A DNA stretch of 64,000 nucleotides from JBBROS01 sp963792675 (GCA_963792675.1 CAWBWT010000002.1:496001-560000), one strand, 5' to 3'; counted from the stretch's first letter, positions 34,351 to 43,587 are shown. Notes: generated by a model not told the origin, from the letters alone. Made by a program: numbers and translations.

Positions 34351-35223
34351 GTGGCTGAACAGGTGGCCCAGGCGCTCGTCAGCGGATTGCTGATGGGCCT
34401 CATCTATGCGCTGGTGGCGGCCGGGCTGAGCCTGATCTTCGGGCTGATGGACGTCGTTAACTTCGCCCATGGTGAGATGCTGATGCTGGCGATGTACGCG
34501 GCCGTCGTGCTGTTCGGGCTCACCGGGCTCGACCCGCTGCTGCAACTGCCGATCGTCTGCGTGGTGATGTTCGCGCTCGGCTGGGGCGTCTACCGGGGGA
34601 TTATCGCCCGCGCGCTCGGGGTGCGCTTCAACCGCGGGATGGTGCAGATTTTCGCGACCTTCGGGCTTGCGATCTTCATCCGCGGCGCGGCGCAGTTCGC
34701 GTTCGGCGGCGATTTCAAGAGCATCTCCGGCACTTGGTTCACCGGCAAGACGGCGAACCTGCTCGGCGTCTACGTGCCGCTGCCGCAGCTGGCGGCGAGC
34801 ATCGTGTGCCTCGTGGCGTTCGCCGGGCTGCTGCTCGTCGGGCGCACCGAGTTCGGCCGGGCGCTGGAAGCGACGCGTGAGGACCGCGATGCGGTGGCGC
34901 TGATCGGCATCGACCGGGACCGCATATTCGCGCTCGGCTGGGGGCTGGGGGTCGCGACCGTCGGCGTCGCAGGGGTGATGCTGATCGCGTTCTATTACGT
35001 CTCGCCGACGGTCGGCGCCAACTTCGCCATCATCGCCTACGTGACGGTCGCGCTGGGCGGCTTCGGCTCGATCCTGGGCGCGCTGGTGGCGGGCATCGTG
35101 ATCGGCGAGGTCGAGGCGATCACCGCGCTCGTGCTGGAGCCGAGCCTGAAGCAGGTGGGGATGTTCGCCGTCTACCTGGCGGTGCTGATGGTGCGGCCGC
35201 GCGGATTGTTCGGGAAGATATGA
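34351..35223 (+). CDS. livH: Branched-chain amino acid-type ABC transporter permease LivH
   Basis: Inner-membrane permease of the HAAT family, 290 residues, about eight hydrophobic segments. The N-terminus LVSGLLMGLIYALVAAGLSL and IFGLMDVVNFAHGEMLML are family hallmarks, and ALVAGIVIGEVEAI is the loop that contacts the ATPase. GTG 34351 gives the normal LivH start; ATG 34324 lies in the upstream repeat. livM follows after four bases. Co-location with the oxoprolinase suggests the substrate is an amide or its amino-acid product, not necessarily leucine. Confidence 0.85.
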   Translation: MAEQVAQALVSGLLMGLIYALVAAGLSLIFGLMDVVNFAHGEMLMLAMYAAVVLFGLTGLDPLLQLPIVCVVMFALGWGVYRGIIARALGVRFNRGMVQIFATFGLAIFIRGAAQFAFGGDFKSISGTWFTGKTANLLGVYVPLPQLAASIVCLVAFAGLLLVGRTEFGRALEATREDRDAVALIGIDRDRIFALGWGLGVATVGVAGVMLIAFYYVSPTVGANFAIIAYVTVALGGFGSILGALVAGIVIGEVEAITALVLEPSLKQVGMFAVYLAVLMVRPRGLFGKI

Positions 35224-35227
35224 CGGC

Positions 35228-36235
35228 ATGAACTCCATCGTGCGCGGCCGCCGGCGCGAGGTGGTCACCGGCGTCATCGTGCTGATTGCCTTGGCGCTGC
35301 TGCCGCTGCCGATCCGCGACGTTTATGCGCAGAACCTGATCATCATCACCCTGCTGTTCGCCGGCTTGAGCCAGGCGTGGAACGTGCTCGGCGGCTATTG
35401 CGGGCAGATCTCGCTGGGCCATTCGCTTTACCTGGGCATCGGCGCCTACGTCTCGACGATGCTGTTCCTCAACGCGGGCGTGCCGCCGAGCCTGGGCATG
35501 TTCGCGGGCGGCGCGGCGGCCGGGCTGTGCGCGCTGCTGGTGGGGTGGCCGTGCTTCCGGCTGAGCGGGCACTATTACGCTATCGCGACCGTGGTGGTGG
35601 GCGAGGTCGGCTATCTGCTGTTCCTGAACTGGGAGTTCGTCGGCGCCGCGACCGGCCTTTACGTGCCGTTCCATGGCGAGAGCCTGCTCGAGCTGCAGTT
35701 CCGCACCAGCAAGCTGCCGTTCCATTACTTGGCGCTGGCGTTCGTGGCGTTGACCTGGATCGTGGCCTGGGCCGTGGAGGGCAGCCGTTGGGGGTATGCC
35801 TGGCGAGCGGTGCGGGACGATGTGGTGGCGGCGCGGTCGCTGGGCGTGCGGGTTTTCCCGTCGAAGATGGCGGCGGCCGCCATCAGCGGCGGGCTGACCG
35901 GCATGGGCGGGGCAATCTACGCGCAATATGTCGGCTACATCGACCCGGACAGCATCCTGTCCGGCCAACTCAGCATCCTGATCGCGTTGCCGGCGGTGCT
36001 GGGTGGCGTCGGCACTTTGTGGGGGCCGTTGCTGGGTGCCGCCTTGCTGATCCCGCTGTCCGAGCTGACCCGCAGTTACCTGGGCGGCAGCGGCCAGGGC
36101 GTGGACCTGATGATCTACGGCGGCCTGATCGTGCTCGTAGCCCTGGCCCGCCCCGCCGGCCTAGTCAGCCTCTTCAGTCTGCGGGATCAAAGGGGCCGTG
36201 CCCCTTTGCGGGTCCGGGCAGAGCCCGGCACTTGA
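35228..36235 (+). CDS. livM: Branched-chain amino acid-type ABC transporter permease LivM
   Basis: Second permease, 335 residues. Family blocks are QAWNVLGGYCGQISLGHSLY at about 49-68, SRWGYAWRAVRDDVVAARSL, and GGVGTLWGPLLGAALLIPLS. The last 16 residues (DQRGRAPLRVRAEPGT) are encoded by a GC-rich palindromic repeat (36189-36228), so the original C-terminus probably ended near LVSLFSL. The TGA overlaps the TTG start of livG. Confidence 0.86.
   Translation: MNSIVRGRRREVVTGVIVLIALALLPLPIRDVYAQNLIIITLLFAGLSQAWNVLGGYCGQISLGHSLYLGIGAYVSTMLFLNAGVPPSLGMFAGGAAAGLCALLVGWPCFRLSGHYYAIATVVVGEVGYLLFLNWEFVGAATGLYVPFHGESLLELQFRTSKLPFHYLALAFVALTWIVAWAVEGSRWGYAWRAVRDDVVAARSLGVRVFPSKMAAAAISGGLTGMGGAIYAQYVGYIDPDSILSGQLSILIALPAVLGGVGTLWGPLLGAALLIPLSELTRSYLGGSGQGVDLMIYGGLIVLVALARPAGLVSLFSLRDQRGRAPLRVRAEPGT
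36189..36235. repeat. Double-hairpin palindromic repeat at the livM/livG junction
   Basis: AAAGGGGC CGT GCCCCTTT (36189-36207) is followed by CCGGGC AGA GCCCGG (36214-36228). The same two-hairpin design with the spacer GCGGGT and the tail CAGAGCCCGGCA recurs at 63299-63340. It encodes the C-terminal tail of livM, and the TTG start of livG lies directly at its right end. Confidence 0.7.
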
Positions 36236-36958
36236 GCGCCTTCCTAGAGGTCGATGGCGTGACGAAAACCTTCGGCGGCGTCGCGGCCAACGTCGACGTG
36301 TCATTCTCGGTTGCCGAAGGCGAAATCCTCGGCCTGATCGGCCCCAACGGCGCCGGCAAGACGAGCCTGTTCAACTCGATCGGCGGCGAGGTGTCGCCCG
36401 ACCGCGGCGAGGTGCGCCTGGCCGGACGCCGGGTCAGCGGCATGGGGCCGGTGGCCTGCGCCAGGGCCGGCATCGCCCGGACGTTCCAGGTGGTGCGCAG
36501 CTTCGACAGCATGACGGTGCTGGAGAACGTCATGGTCGGCGCCTTCGCCCGGCCGGGCGGCGCCCGGGCGGCGATGCGGGTGGCCGACGAGGTGCTGACG
36601 TTCTGTGGCCTCGAGGCGCGGGTGGACGCGCCGGCGCATCAGCTCACGCCGCCGGAGAAGCGCCGGCTCGAGATCGCCCGGGCGCTCGCGACCCGGCCGC
36701 GCGTGCTGTTGCTCGACGAGATGCTGACCGGCCTCACGCCGACCGAAGCAGCGGCCGGGGTGGCCTTGGTGCGGGCGGTGCGGGACCAGGGAATCACGGT
36801 GCTGATGGTGGAGCACGTGATGGAGATCGTGCTGCCGCTGGTGGACCGGGCGGTGGTGCTCAATCTCGGGCGGGTGCTGATGCAGGGGTCGCCCGGCCGA
36901 GGTGGTGCGGCACCCCGAGGTGATCCGGGCGTATCTCGGGGACCGGTACGTTGCCTGA
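36232..36958 (+). CDS. livG: ABC transporter ATP-binding protein LivG (frame broken near the C-terminus)
   Basis: ATPase of the liv transporter. Walker A GPNGAGKTS is at about residues 38-46. The LivG block GIARTFQVVRSFDSMTVLEN follows, then a degenerate signature (LTPPEKRRLEIARALA) and Walker B VLLLDEMLTGLTP. TTG 36232 overlaps the livM stop. After MQGS the reading frame is lost. The expected end, translating as AEVVRHPEVIRAYLGDRYVA then TGA at 36956-36958, is in the next frame, explained by one surplus C in CCC at 36892-36894. Without correction the frame runs to 37014 with a nonsense tail. It is probably functional and the shift a sequence error. Confidence 0.8.
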
Positions 36959-37664
36959 CGCGCTGCTCACGCTGGAGAACGTGTCCGCGAGCTATCGCGG
37001 GCTGGCGGCCTTGACCGGGGTGAACCTCGTGGTGCACCCGGGCGAGATCGTCGCCGTGGTGGGAGCGAACGGGGCGGGCAAGAGCACGCTGCTGCGGGCG
37101 ATCTCGGGTCAGGTCGCAACGCATGGAGAAATCCGGTTTGCCGGCACGGCGATGACGCGGATGGCGCCGCACCTGATCACCCGCGCGGGGATCGGCCTGG
37201 TGCCGGAAGGGCGGCGGCTGTTCCCGCGGCTCAGCGTGGAGCACAATCTGCGGCTCGGCGCTTATGCAAGGCGCGGCGATCCCGACCGGTTCAAGCCCTT
37301 GGAGCTGGTGTTCAGCTTGTTCCCCCGCCTGCAGGAGCGGCTGCCGCAACGGGCCGAGACGCTGTCGGGCGGCGAGCAGCAGATGCTGTCGATCGGCCGG
37401 GCGCTGATGACGCAGCCGAAACTGCTGATGCTGGACGAGCCGAGCCAGGGGATCGCGCCGAAGCTGGTGGACGACATCCTGGCCGCGGTCGGCCGCATCC
37501 GGGCGCTCGGCACGACGGTGCTGCTGGTGGAGCAGCGTTTGGCGGAAGCGCTGGAGTTGGCGGACCGCGCCTATGTGCTGCAGACCGGGCGCATCGTCAT
37601 GGAAGGCCCGGCCGCGCAGATCGCCGGCGACGCGGAGGTGCGGCGGGCCTATCTGGGCATGTAG
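36951..37664 (+). CDS. livF: ABC transporter ATP-binding protein LivF
   Basis: Second ATPase, 237 residues. Walker A GANGAGKST is at about residues 36-44, the LivF-type block GIGLVPEGRRLFPRLSVEHN near 82-101, the signature LSGGEQQMLSIGRAL, Walker B LLMLDEPSQGIAP and the H-loop VLLVEQRL. TTG 36951 overlaps the corrected end of livG by eight bases, which supports the frame correction there. It completes a livHMGF set; no livJ-type binding protein gene lies in this window. Confidence 0.88.
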   Translation: MPDALLTLENVSASYRGLAALTGVNLVVHPGEIVAVVGANGAGKSTLLRAISGQVATHGEIRFAGTAMTRMAPHLITRAGIGLVPEGRRLFPRLSVEHNLRLGAYARRGDPDRFKPLELVFSLFPRLQERLPQRAETLSGGEQQMLSIGRALMTQPKLLMLDEPSQGIAPKLVDDILAAVGRIRALGTTVLLVEQRLAEALELADRAYVLQTGRIVMEGPAAQIAGDAEVRRAYLGM

Positions 37665-37732
37665 CCGGCGCAAGGAACGGAAGGCGCCGCGCTGGCCCGG
37701 CCGGCAGGGTGTCGGCAACCGAGGAGGTTGCC

Positions 37733-38221
37733 ATGACCGCGTTCCGCTGCATTCCGATCCCGACCGAAACCGCCGAGCGCTTCCGCGCGACCGGCGTGGA
37801 CGACAACGGCAACCGGCTGCGCCGGATGGAGGCGACCGAAGCCGGCGGGTTCCCGTGCCGGCATTGCCTGCGGCTGGGACAGCCCGGCGAGACCATGCTG
37901 CTGGGTTCCTACAACCTGCCGGGGCCGAAGGGGATCTACTGGACCCCGAGCCCGATCTTCGTTCATGAGCGGCAGTGCGAGCGGTTCGAAGCGGCCGGCG
38001 TCGTGGCCGAGATCGTGGAGCGGAACAGCCTCGTCTCGGTGCGGGCCTATGACAGCGCCGAGCAATGCATCTACGAGCTCGGCGACGTGTGCGACGGGGC
38101 GGTGGCAAAGGCGCCGCTGCTGCGGGCGCTCGCCGACCGGCGGACGTCGTTCGTGAACGTGCACACGGCCCGGCCCGGCTGCCTGCTGGCGCGGGTGGAG
38201 CGGGATGGCGCGCCGGATTGA
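37733..38221 (+). CDS. DUF1203 family protein
   Basis: A 162-residue protein matching the DUF1203 pattern: FRCIPIPTETAERFRATGVD at the N-terminus, then GGFPCRHCLRLGQPGETMLL and GSYNLPGPKGIYWTPSPIFV. FVNVHTARPGCLLARVER is the usual C-terminal block. The CxxC pair (CRHC) and a His (VHER) could bind metal. ATG 37733 follows GAGGAGGTTGCC. The function of the family is unknown. It stands downstream of livF and may share its transcript. Confidence 0.75.
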   Translation: MTAFRCIPIPTETAERFRATGVDDNGNRLRRMEATEAGGFPCRHCLRLGQPGETMLLGSYNLPGPKGIYWTPSPIFVHERQCERFEAAGVVAEIVERNSLVSVRAYDSAEQCIYELGDVCDGAVAKAPLLRALADRRTSFVNVHTARPGCLLARVERDGAPD

Positions 38222-38285
38222 GGGACTGGGGGAGCGGCGCGGTCCGGTGTAGAAGGTTGCCGGATCACGCGCGGGCAGGACCACC

Positions 38286-38909
38286 ATGAGCAGCATCGCA
38301 CCGCCCTTCGGCATCACCGTCTGCGGGGTCGAGGAGTTGGCCGGGCACTGTGAGACCCGCGCAAGCCACGTGCTGTCGATCCTCGATCCCGACCATCCGG
38401 TGCCGGAAGCGTTCGGCACCTTCGGCGAGCACGACAAGCTGGAGCTGCGGTTCCACGACATCGTCGAGGAGACCAAAGGCCTGGTTGCGCCGACGCCCGA
38501 GGACGCCGTTGCCTTGCTGGCGTTCGGCCGCAAGGTGGTGGCCGAACCGTCGGGGGCGGCGCATCTGCTGGTGCATTGCATTGCCGGAATCTCGCGCTCG
38601 ACCGCGGCCATGGTGATGATCCTGGCGCAGGCGATGCCGGACCGGCCCGAGACGGAGGTGCTGGCGATGGTGCACGGCATCCGCGAGAAAGCCTGGCCGA
38701 ACCTGCGGATGATCGAGTTCGGCGACGCCCTGCTCCGCCGCCGGGGCCGGCTGGTGGCGGCGACCCACGCGCTGCATCGGCTGCAGCTCGAGGTGCGGCC
38801 GCACCTCGCGGAGTTCATGGCGGGCGGCGGCCGGGCGCGCGAAGTCGAGGGCGCGCGGGCGACCGCGCCGCTTCAGCCGGCAACCGTCAAGTACGCCGGA
38901 CCCCAGTGA
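38286..38909 (+). CDS. Dual-specificity/tyrosine phosphatase-like protein
   Basis: Cys-based phosphatase, 207 residues. The active-site loop VHCIAGISRST (Cys-x5-Arg) lies at about residues 96-106, preceded by a plausible general-acid Asp in RFHDIVEET. SHVLSILDPD near the N-terminus is usual for these bacterial proteins. The C-terminal 40 residues are Ala/Arg-rich and poorly conserved in appearance. It converges on the solute-binding protein gene, leaving or overlapping only a few bases. The target is unknown. Confidence 0.8.
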   Translation: MSSIAPPFGITVCGVEELAGHCETRASHVLSILDPDHPVPEAFGTFGEHDKLELRFHDIVEETKGLVAPTPEDAVALLAFGRKVVAEPSGAAHLLVHCIAGISRSTAAMVMILAQAMPDRPETEVLAMVHGIREKAWPNLRMIEFGDALLRRRGRLVAATHALHRLQLEVRPHLAEFMAGGGRAREVEGARATAPLQPATVKYAGPQ

Positions 38910-40462
38910 ACAGCACGAGGCCCTTCGGCACGTCGGTGAGGTTGGACTTGTAGGCGACCGGCTGCTGGTAGGAGCCCAGCGGCAGGTATGGCACGTCCTG
39001 CATCGCCTGAGCCTGGAACTCGCGGGCCAAGCCTTGCTGCGCGGCCTGATCGGGGGCGGCGAGCCACTGGTCGCGGATCGTCTCGAGCTTCGGCAGGTCG
39101 GGCCAGCCGTTATAGGCGCCCTGCGCCGTTGCCGCGGGCAAGCTGGTGCGTGCCGAGCGACGCCATGTCGATGCCGCCGGAGAAAGCGGCGAACATGTGC
39201 CAGCCGCCCTTGTCCGGCGGCTGCCGGCTGACGCTGCGCTGGACCGTGGTGCCCCAATCGGTGGCGATGACGTCCACGTTCATGCCGATCTTGCGCAGCA
39301 TGTCGGCGCCGACCTCGGCAATAGCGTTGATGCGCGGCACATCGGTCGGCTCGAGGTAGGTGATCTTCTCGCCGGCGTACCCGGCCGCCTTCAGCTCGCG
39401 CTTGAGATCGTCGAGCTTGTGGGTGCCGCTCAGCATCTCCATGCCGGCGTCGTTGGCCATCGACGTGCCGGTGGTGAAGATGCCGCACTGGCTGTCGAAC
39501 GGGGCATTGCCGCCGACCACCGCCTCCATGAACTCGCGCTGGTTCACCGCCTTCAGCACGACCCGGCGGATCGCCGGGTTGTCGAATGGCGGGAACAGGA
39601 AATTGAATCGGAGGAAGCCGATCAGGCCCTTGGTCTCGACCACCTCGACTTTGATCCCGCGCGTGGTGCGCAGCGAGCCGACCAGGTCCATGAGCGGCTG
39701 CTCGACATAGTCGACCTCGCCGTTCTTGAGTGCCGAGACCTGGGTAGCCGGGTCGGGGGTGGTGATCCACTCGACGCGGTCGAAGTTTGCAATGCGCGGC
39801 CCGGCGGTGAAGCTCGGCGTGCCTCCCCGCGGCACGTAGCCATCGAACTTCGCATAGTGGTTGCGGGCGCCGGGGACCCGCTCGTTGGCCAGATATCGGA
39901 ACGGGCCGCTGCCGACCATCTCCACCAGGCGGGTGGTGGCGGGCGTGTTGGCCAGCCGCTCCGGCATGATCGCCGCCATCGTATTGGTGGGGTGGGCGAG
40001 CGCGTCGGGCAGCAGGTGGAACGGGCGCTTCAGGCGGAAGCGGATCGTCTTGTCGTCGGGTGCCGCGAGTTCGTCGGTGGCGGCGGCCAATGCCTGGCCG
40101 AACGCGTCGTTGACCCACCAGCGGCGAATGCTGGCGACGCAGTCGCGGGCGAGCACGGGGGCGCCGTCGTGAAAGCGCAGGCCGGGGCGCAGCGTCAGGG
40201 TCCACAGCAGCCCGTCCTCGCTGGTGGTGTAGGCGTCCAGCATCTGCGGCTGCACCGTGCCGGCCTCGTCCACCGCGAACAGGGTGTCGAACACCATCAG
40301 CACGTGGTTGCGGGTGATGAAGGCGGACACGGCCGGGTCGAGCAAAGCGAGGTCTGCGTACGGGATGATCTTCAGCGTCGTGGTCGCCTCGGCCCGCAGC
40401 AACGCCGGGCGGGCGAGGGTGCTGGCGACAAGGCCGGTGGCGAGCAGGGTACGACGGTGCAT
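38887..40462 (-). pseudogene. ABC transporter family-5 solute-binding protein, one frameshift near the C-terminus
   Basis: Periplasmic dipeptide/oligopeptide-type binding protein. The signal peptide starts at ATG 40462 (MHRRTLLATGLVASTLARPA). The core has DAYTTSEDGLLWTLTLRPGL and RFHDGAPVLARDCVASIRRW, then EMVGSGPFRYLANERVPGAR. The frame is lost after LARGNGA at about 39120-39128; QGAYNGWPDLPKLETIRDQW and the rest continue in another frame to the stop at 38887. The intact homologue at 58532 reads ARGNGADAWYGWP at this point, so one surplus base explains the break. No permease or ATPase genes are adjacent. Confidence 0.72.
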
Positions 40463-40572
40463 GGGTGGATCCTGTCGGATGACGGCCGATTGACTGCAAG
40501 TCTCGTGCCGCAACCTTGTCGCAAGCGGGGGCAGCGGGCATGCTTTCTCCGACCCGAGATCGAGGCCCGGCC

Positions 40573-41388
40573 ATGCGCTACCCTGCCGTGAAAACCACCC
40601 TGCTCGCGCTGGTCTTGCTGGGGTCGGGCGGGGCCGAGGCGCAGGTTGCGCCGAGCGTGAAGTCGCTGGGCCAGTCGGGGCCGGAAACGTTCCTGTTCGT
40701 GGGGAACAGCTTCTACTACTACAATAACGGCATCACGCAGCATATCGCCGGGCTCGAGCGCGGGCTCGGGCAGGCGGTGCACCGGTCGACCATGGCGACG
40801 ATCGGCGGCTCCGGCCTCGATTGGCATGATGTCGAGAGCTATTTCCGGCCGGATGCGGTCGGCTCCTACGTGTTCGACGAGGGCAACAACATCGTCTTCA
40901 ACACGGCGGATAAGAAATACGACGCCGCGGTGATGATGGATTGCAGCCAATGCCCGATCCATCCGACCCTGGCGCCGGTGTTCGTGAAAACCGTCAAGCA
41001 GGACGCCGACATCGTGCGCCGGCACGGGGCGATCCCGATCCTGTTCATGTCCTGGGCCTATGCCGACAAGCCGGAGATGACGGCGGCGCTGGCGACGGCC
41101 TACACCCAGGCCGGCAACGACAACAACGCGCTGGTGATCCCGGCGGGGCTCGCCTTTGCGCGGGCGCTGAAGGGACGGCCGAGCGTCCGGCTTTACGTGG
41201 CCGACAACCGGCATCCGACGATGGCCGGCACCTATTTGGCGGCGGCCACCACCTATGCGGCGCTCCGGGGCCGGTCGCCGGAAGCGAGCAGCTACACGGC
41301 CGGGCTGGACTCGGACCTCGCGTCCTACCTGCGGTCGGTCGCCTGGGCGACGGTGCAGGCCTACTACAACGGCAGCGTCACCAACTGA
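40573..41388 (+). CDS. Exported SGNH/GDSL-hydrolase-like protein
   Basis: A 271-residue protein with a signal peptide (TTLLALVLLGSGGAEA). SGNH-like features are FLFVGNSFYYYNNGI (block I, Ser in GNSF, about residues 40-54), GGSGLDW, MDCSQCPIHP, and DNRHPTMAGTYLAA (Asp-x-x-His of block V near residue 215). This order fits esterase/lipase members. ATG 40573 is chosen because it starts the signal peptide. The substrate is unknown. It is convergent with the VOC gene, where a 15-bp tandem repeat lies. Confidence 0.7.
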   Translation: MRYPAVKTTLLALVLLGSGGAEAQVAPSVKSLGQSGPETFLFVGNSFYYYNNGITQHIAGLERGLGQAVHRSTMATIGGSGLDWHDVESYFRPDAVGSYVFDEGNNIVFNTADKKYDAAVMMDCSQCPIHPTLAPVFVKTVKQDADIVRRHGAIPILFMSWAYADKPEMTAALATAYTQAGNDNNALVIPAGLAFARALKGRPSVRLYVADNRHPTMAGTYLAAATTYAALRGRSPEASSYTAGLDSDLASYLRSVAWATVQAYYNGSVTN

Positions 41389-41393
41389 TCGTA

Positions 41394-41429
41394 AGCGGGC
41401 CGAGCTTCAGCGGGCCGAGCTTCAGCGGG
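41394..41429. repeat. 15-bp tandem repeat, 2.4 copies
   Basis: AGCGGGCCGAGCTTC occurs at 41394-41408 and 41409-41423, followed by a partial AGCGGG. It spans the end of the VOC gene (stop 41422-41424) and the gap to the convergent hydrolase gene. It is a simple duplication and could have changed the last codons of the VOC protein. Confidence 0.6.
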
Positions 41430-42201
41430 TAGGGCCGACCATTGCGAACTTCGAGCCCTCCGGGTCGGTGAGTTGGGCGATCCAGGAGCCGCCGGGCACC
41501 TGCTGCGGCCCGTGCAGCAGCGTGCCGCCGGCGGCCTGGGCCCGGGCGACCGCGGCGTCCAACCCGTCCACGTTGAAGTAGTAGAGCCAGCCCGGCTCGG
41601 CTGCCATCGGCGGCTTGGTCATCATGCCCCCCGACATGTGCCCGGGCGGCGTGCCCGGCGTGGCGAAGATTTGGTAGGTGCCCATGCCGCCCATGTCGAT
41701 CGCCTGCACCTTGGTCCAACCGAACAGGCCGGCGTAGAAATCGAAGGCGGGCTGCCAGTCCTGGGCATAAAGCTCGTTCCAGCCCACCCGGCCCGGTTGC
41801 GCGCCGGCTGGCTGTTGCCCCGGTCCGCCGGGCAGCGGCGTGAACAGCACGAAGGCGGCTCCCTGCGGGTCGGCGGCGACGGCGAAGCGGCCGACGCCGG
41901 GGATGTCATCGGGGCCGCGATGCACGGCGCCGCCGGCTTCGGCGACCCGCGCGGCCATGGCGTCGACGTCATCCACGCCGATGTAGCCGATCCAGCCGGT
42001 GCGCGTGTCTGCCAGGGCGGGCGGCATCTGCACCATGCCGCCCATCGGCACCCCGCCGGCGTGCAGGATGGTGTAGCGGACGTGCGCGGCGCCGGCGTCG
42101 GCGGTGGTCCAGCCGACCGCCTCCCGGTAGAACGCCTCGGCGGCCTCCAGATCCTTCGTCATCAGCTCGCACCAAACGAACTGGCCGTGATGTTGCGACA
42201 C
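41422..42201 (-). CDS. Two-domain VOC (glyoxalase-fold) family protein
   Basis: A 259-residue protein of two vicinal-oxygen-chelate repeats. Repeat one starts FVWCELMTKDLEAAEAFYRE with GWIGYIGVDDVDAMAARVAE and DPQGAAFVLF. Repeat two starts GWNELYAQDWQPAFDFYAGL with YYFNVDGLDAAVARAQAAGG and DPEGSKFAMV. It resembles mycobacterial Cfp30B-type proteins. Glu and His metal ligands are only partly evident, so enzymatic function is open. It lies at the end of a minus-strand group with a DUF899 protein, a second VOC protein, an ECF sigma factor and two YCII proteins. Confidence 0.84.
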   Translation of the reverse strand: MSQHHGQFVWCELMTKDLEAAEAFYREAVGWTTADAGAAHVRYTILHAGGVPMGGMVQMPPALADTRTGWIGYIGVDDVDAMAARVAEAGGAVHRGPDDIPGVGRFAVAADPQGAAFVLFTPLPGGPGQQPAGAQPGRVGWNELYAQDWQPAFDFYAGLFGWTKVQAIDMGGMGTYQIFATPGTPPGHMSGGMMTKPPMAAEPGWLYYFNVDGLDAAVARAQAAGGTLLHGPQQVPGGSWIAQLTDPEGSKFAMVGPTR

Positions 42202-42298
42202 GCGTCTGCTCCGTTGTTGCCGGTTGTGGTCAGGCCGCCCTCCGCCGGTCAGGGCGCAGGATGGCGTGCTCGGGCCTCCAAGCGATCGGGGATGCGGC

Positions 42299-43054
42299 TC
42301 ATGCGGCCGTCGATGCAGAGCAGCAGGAGGGCTTGGCCGGCGCGTCCGCGTATTCGTCGTGGCGGCGGACCCAATCCATGATGGTGGTCTCGTTGCGGCC
42401 GAGCGGCGCGCGGTCGAGGATCATCAACGTGCCGATCAGCTCCTCCGGGCCACGCGCATAGGAGGAGTAGGTGTGGAACACGGCGCCATCGTCGCCGCGG
42501 AAGAAGGCGCTCAGGCCAGGCAGCTCGTCGTGGGCGCGGGCGGTGGGGGTGTCGACATAGTTGTAGGCGACGGTGTCGCCGCCCAGTTGCTCCTTGGTGA
42601 ACGAGACCCCAAAGTCGAAGTTGAACGAGGTCCCGAACGACGACACCCAAGGAAAGCGCCAGCCCATCCGCGCCTTGTAGTCGGCGATCTTTGGCAGCGG
42701 CGCGCGGGACACCGCCACCAGGCTGACGTCGTGGTGCTCCAAATGCGGCAAGGCGCCGTCGAGGTGGTCGGCCAGGAACGAGCAGCCGGGGCAACCGGCG
42801 CTCCAATCCGGCCCGAGCATGAAGTGGTAGACGATGAGCTGGCTGCGCCCGGCGAACAGGTCGGCGAGCCGTTGCGGTCCGGACCCGGTGTCGAAGACGT
42901 AATCCGGCTCGACCCGGACCCAGGGCAGCGCCATGCGCGCGGCGTTGACCTGGTCACGCAGCCGGGTCGCCTCCTTTTCGCGCAGCAGCAGCGCGCGGCG
43001 CGCGGCGAGCCATTCGTCGCGGCTGACGACGGGGTTCCTGGTTGTCTGCATCAT
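42299..43054 (-). CDS. DUF899 family thioredoxin-like protein
   Basis: A 251-residue protein of the DUF899 family. N-terminal VVSRDEWLAARRALLLREKE is the family opening. The thioredoxin-like active region is LGPDWSAGCPGCSFLADHLD (CPGC). FPWVSSFGTSFNFDFGVSFT and the end IMDWVRRHDEY are also typical. The ATG pair at 43054/43051 follows GGGAGAACGC at the right distance; the frame start at 43066 does not. Proteins of this family often sit next to VOC and YCII genes, as here. Confidence 0.82.
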   Translation of the reverse strand: MMQTTRNPVVSRDEWLAARRALLLREKEATRLRDQVNAARMALPWVRVEPDYVFDTGSGPQRLADLFAGRSQLIVYHFMLGPDWSAGCPGCSFLADHLDGALPHLEHHDVSLVAVSRAPLPKIADYKARMGWRFPWVSSFGTSFNFDFGVSFTKEQLGGDTVAYNYVDTPTARAHDELPGLSAFFRGDDGAVFHTYSSYARGPEELIGTLMILDRAPLGRNETTIMDWVRRHDEYADAPAKPSCCSASTAA

Positions 43055-43091
43055 GCGTTCTCCCATGTCCTGGTTGTCGGGGTCCGTTCGC

Positions 43092-43556
43092 CTAAGCCGC
43101 CTCGAGCGCGGCCACGTCGAGCTTCTTCATCTTGAGCATCGCCTGCATGACCCGCTTGGCGCGGTCGCGGTCCGGGTCGGCGAGCAGGCGGCCGAGCGCC
43201 TTCGGCACGATCTGCCAGGACAGCCCGTAGCGGTCCTTGACCCAGCCGCATTGCTCGTTCTGCGGGTTCGCCGACAAGGCCTCCCAGTAGCGATCGACCT
43301 CGGCCTGATCCTCGCAGTCGATCTTGAACGAGATCGCCTCGTTGAAGCGGAAATGCGGGCCGCCGTTCAGCGCGCAAACGGTCCGGCCCGCCAGCGTGAA
43401 CGTGACGGTCAGCACCTTGCCGGCCTTGCCGCTCGGGTAATCGGCCGGCGCACGCGCGACGTCCAGGATCTCGCTGCCGGGAATCAGCGACGTATAGAAG
43501 GAGGCGAGCTCCTCGGCGTTGCCGTCGCACCACAGCCAGGGCGTCACCTTGTCCAT
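43092..43556 (-). CDS. VOC family protein (PhnB/3-demethylubiquinone-methyltransferase-like)
   Basis: A 154-residue single-unit VOC protein. It opens VTPWLWCDGNAEELASFYTS, then FRFNEAISFKIDCEDQAEVD and CGWVKDRYGLSWQIVPKAL, and ends QAMLKMKKLDVAALEAA, all typical of the PhnB-like group. Despite the name such proteins are not shown to be methyltransferases. Its ATG lies within the corrected 3' end of the sigma factor gene, so the two are probably coupled. Confidence 0.85.
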   Translation of the reverse strand: MDKVTPWLWCDGNAEELASFYTSLIPGSEILDVARAPADYPSGKAGKVLTVTFTLAGRTVCALNGGPHFRFNEAISFKIDCEDQAEVDRYWEALSANPQNEQCGWVKDRYGLSWQIVPKALGRLLADPDRDRAKRVMQAMLKMKKLDVAALEAA

Positions 43557-43587
43557 CTCGTCTGCTCCTTCTCGCCGGTGCTACGTC

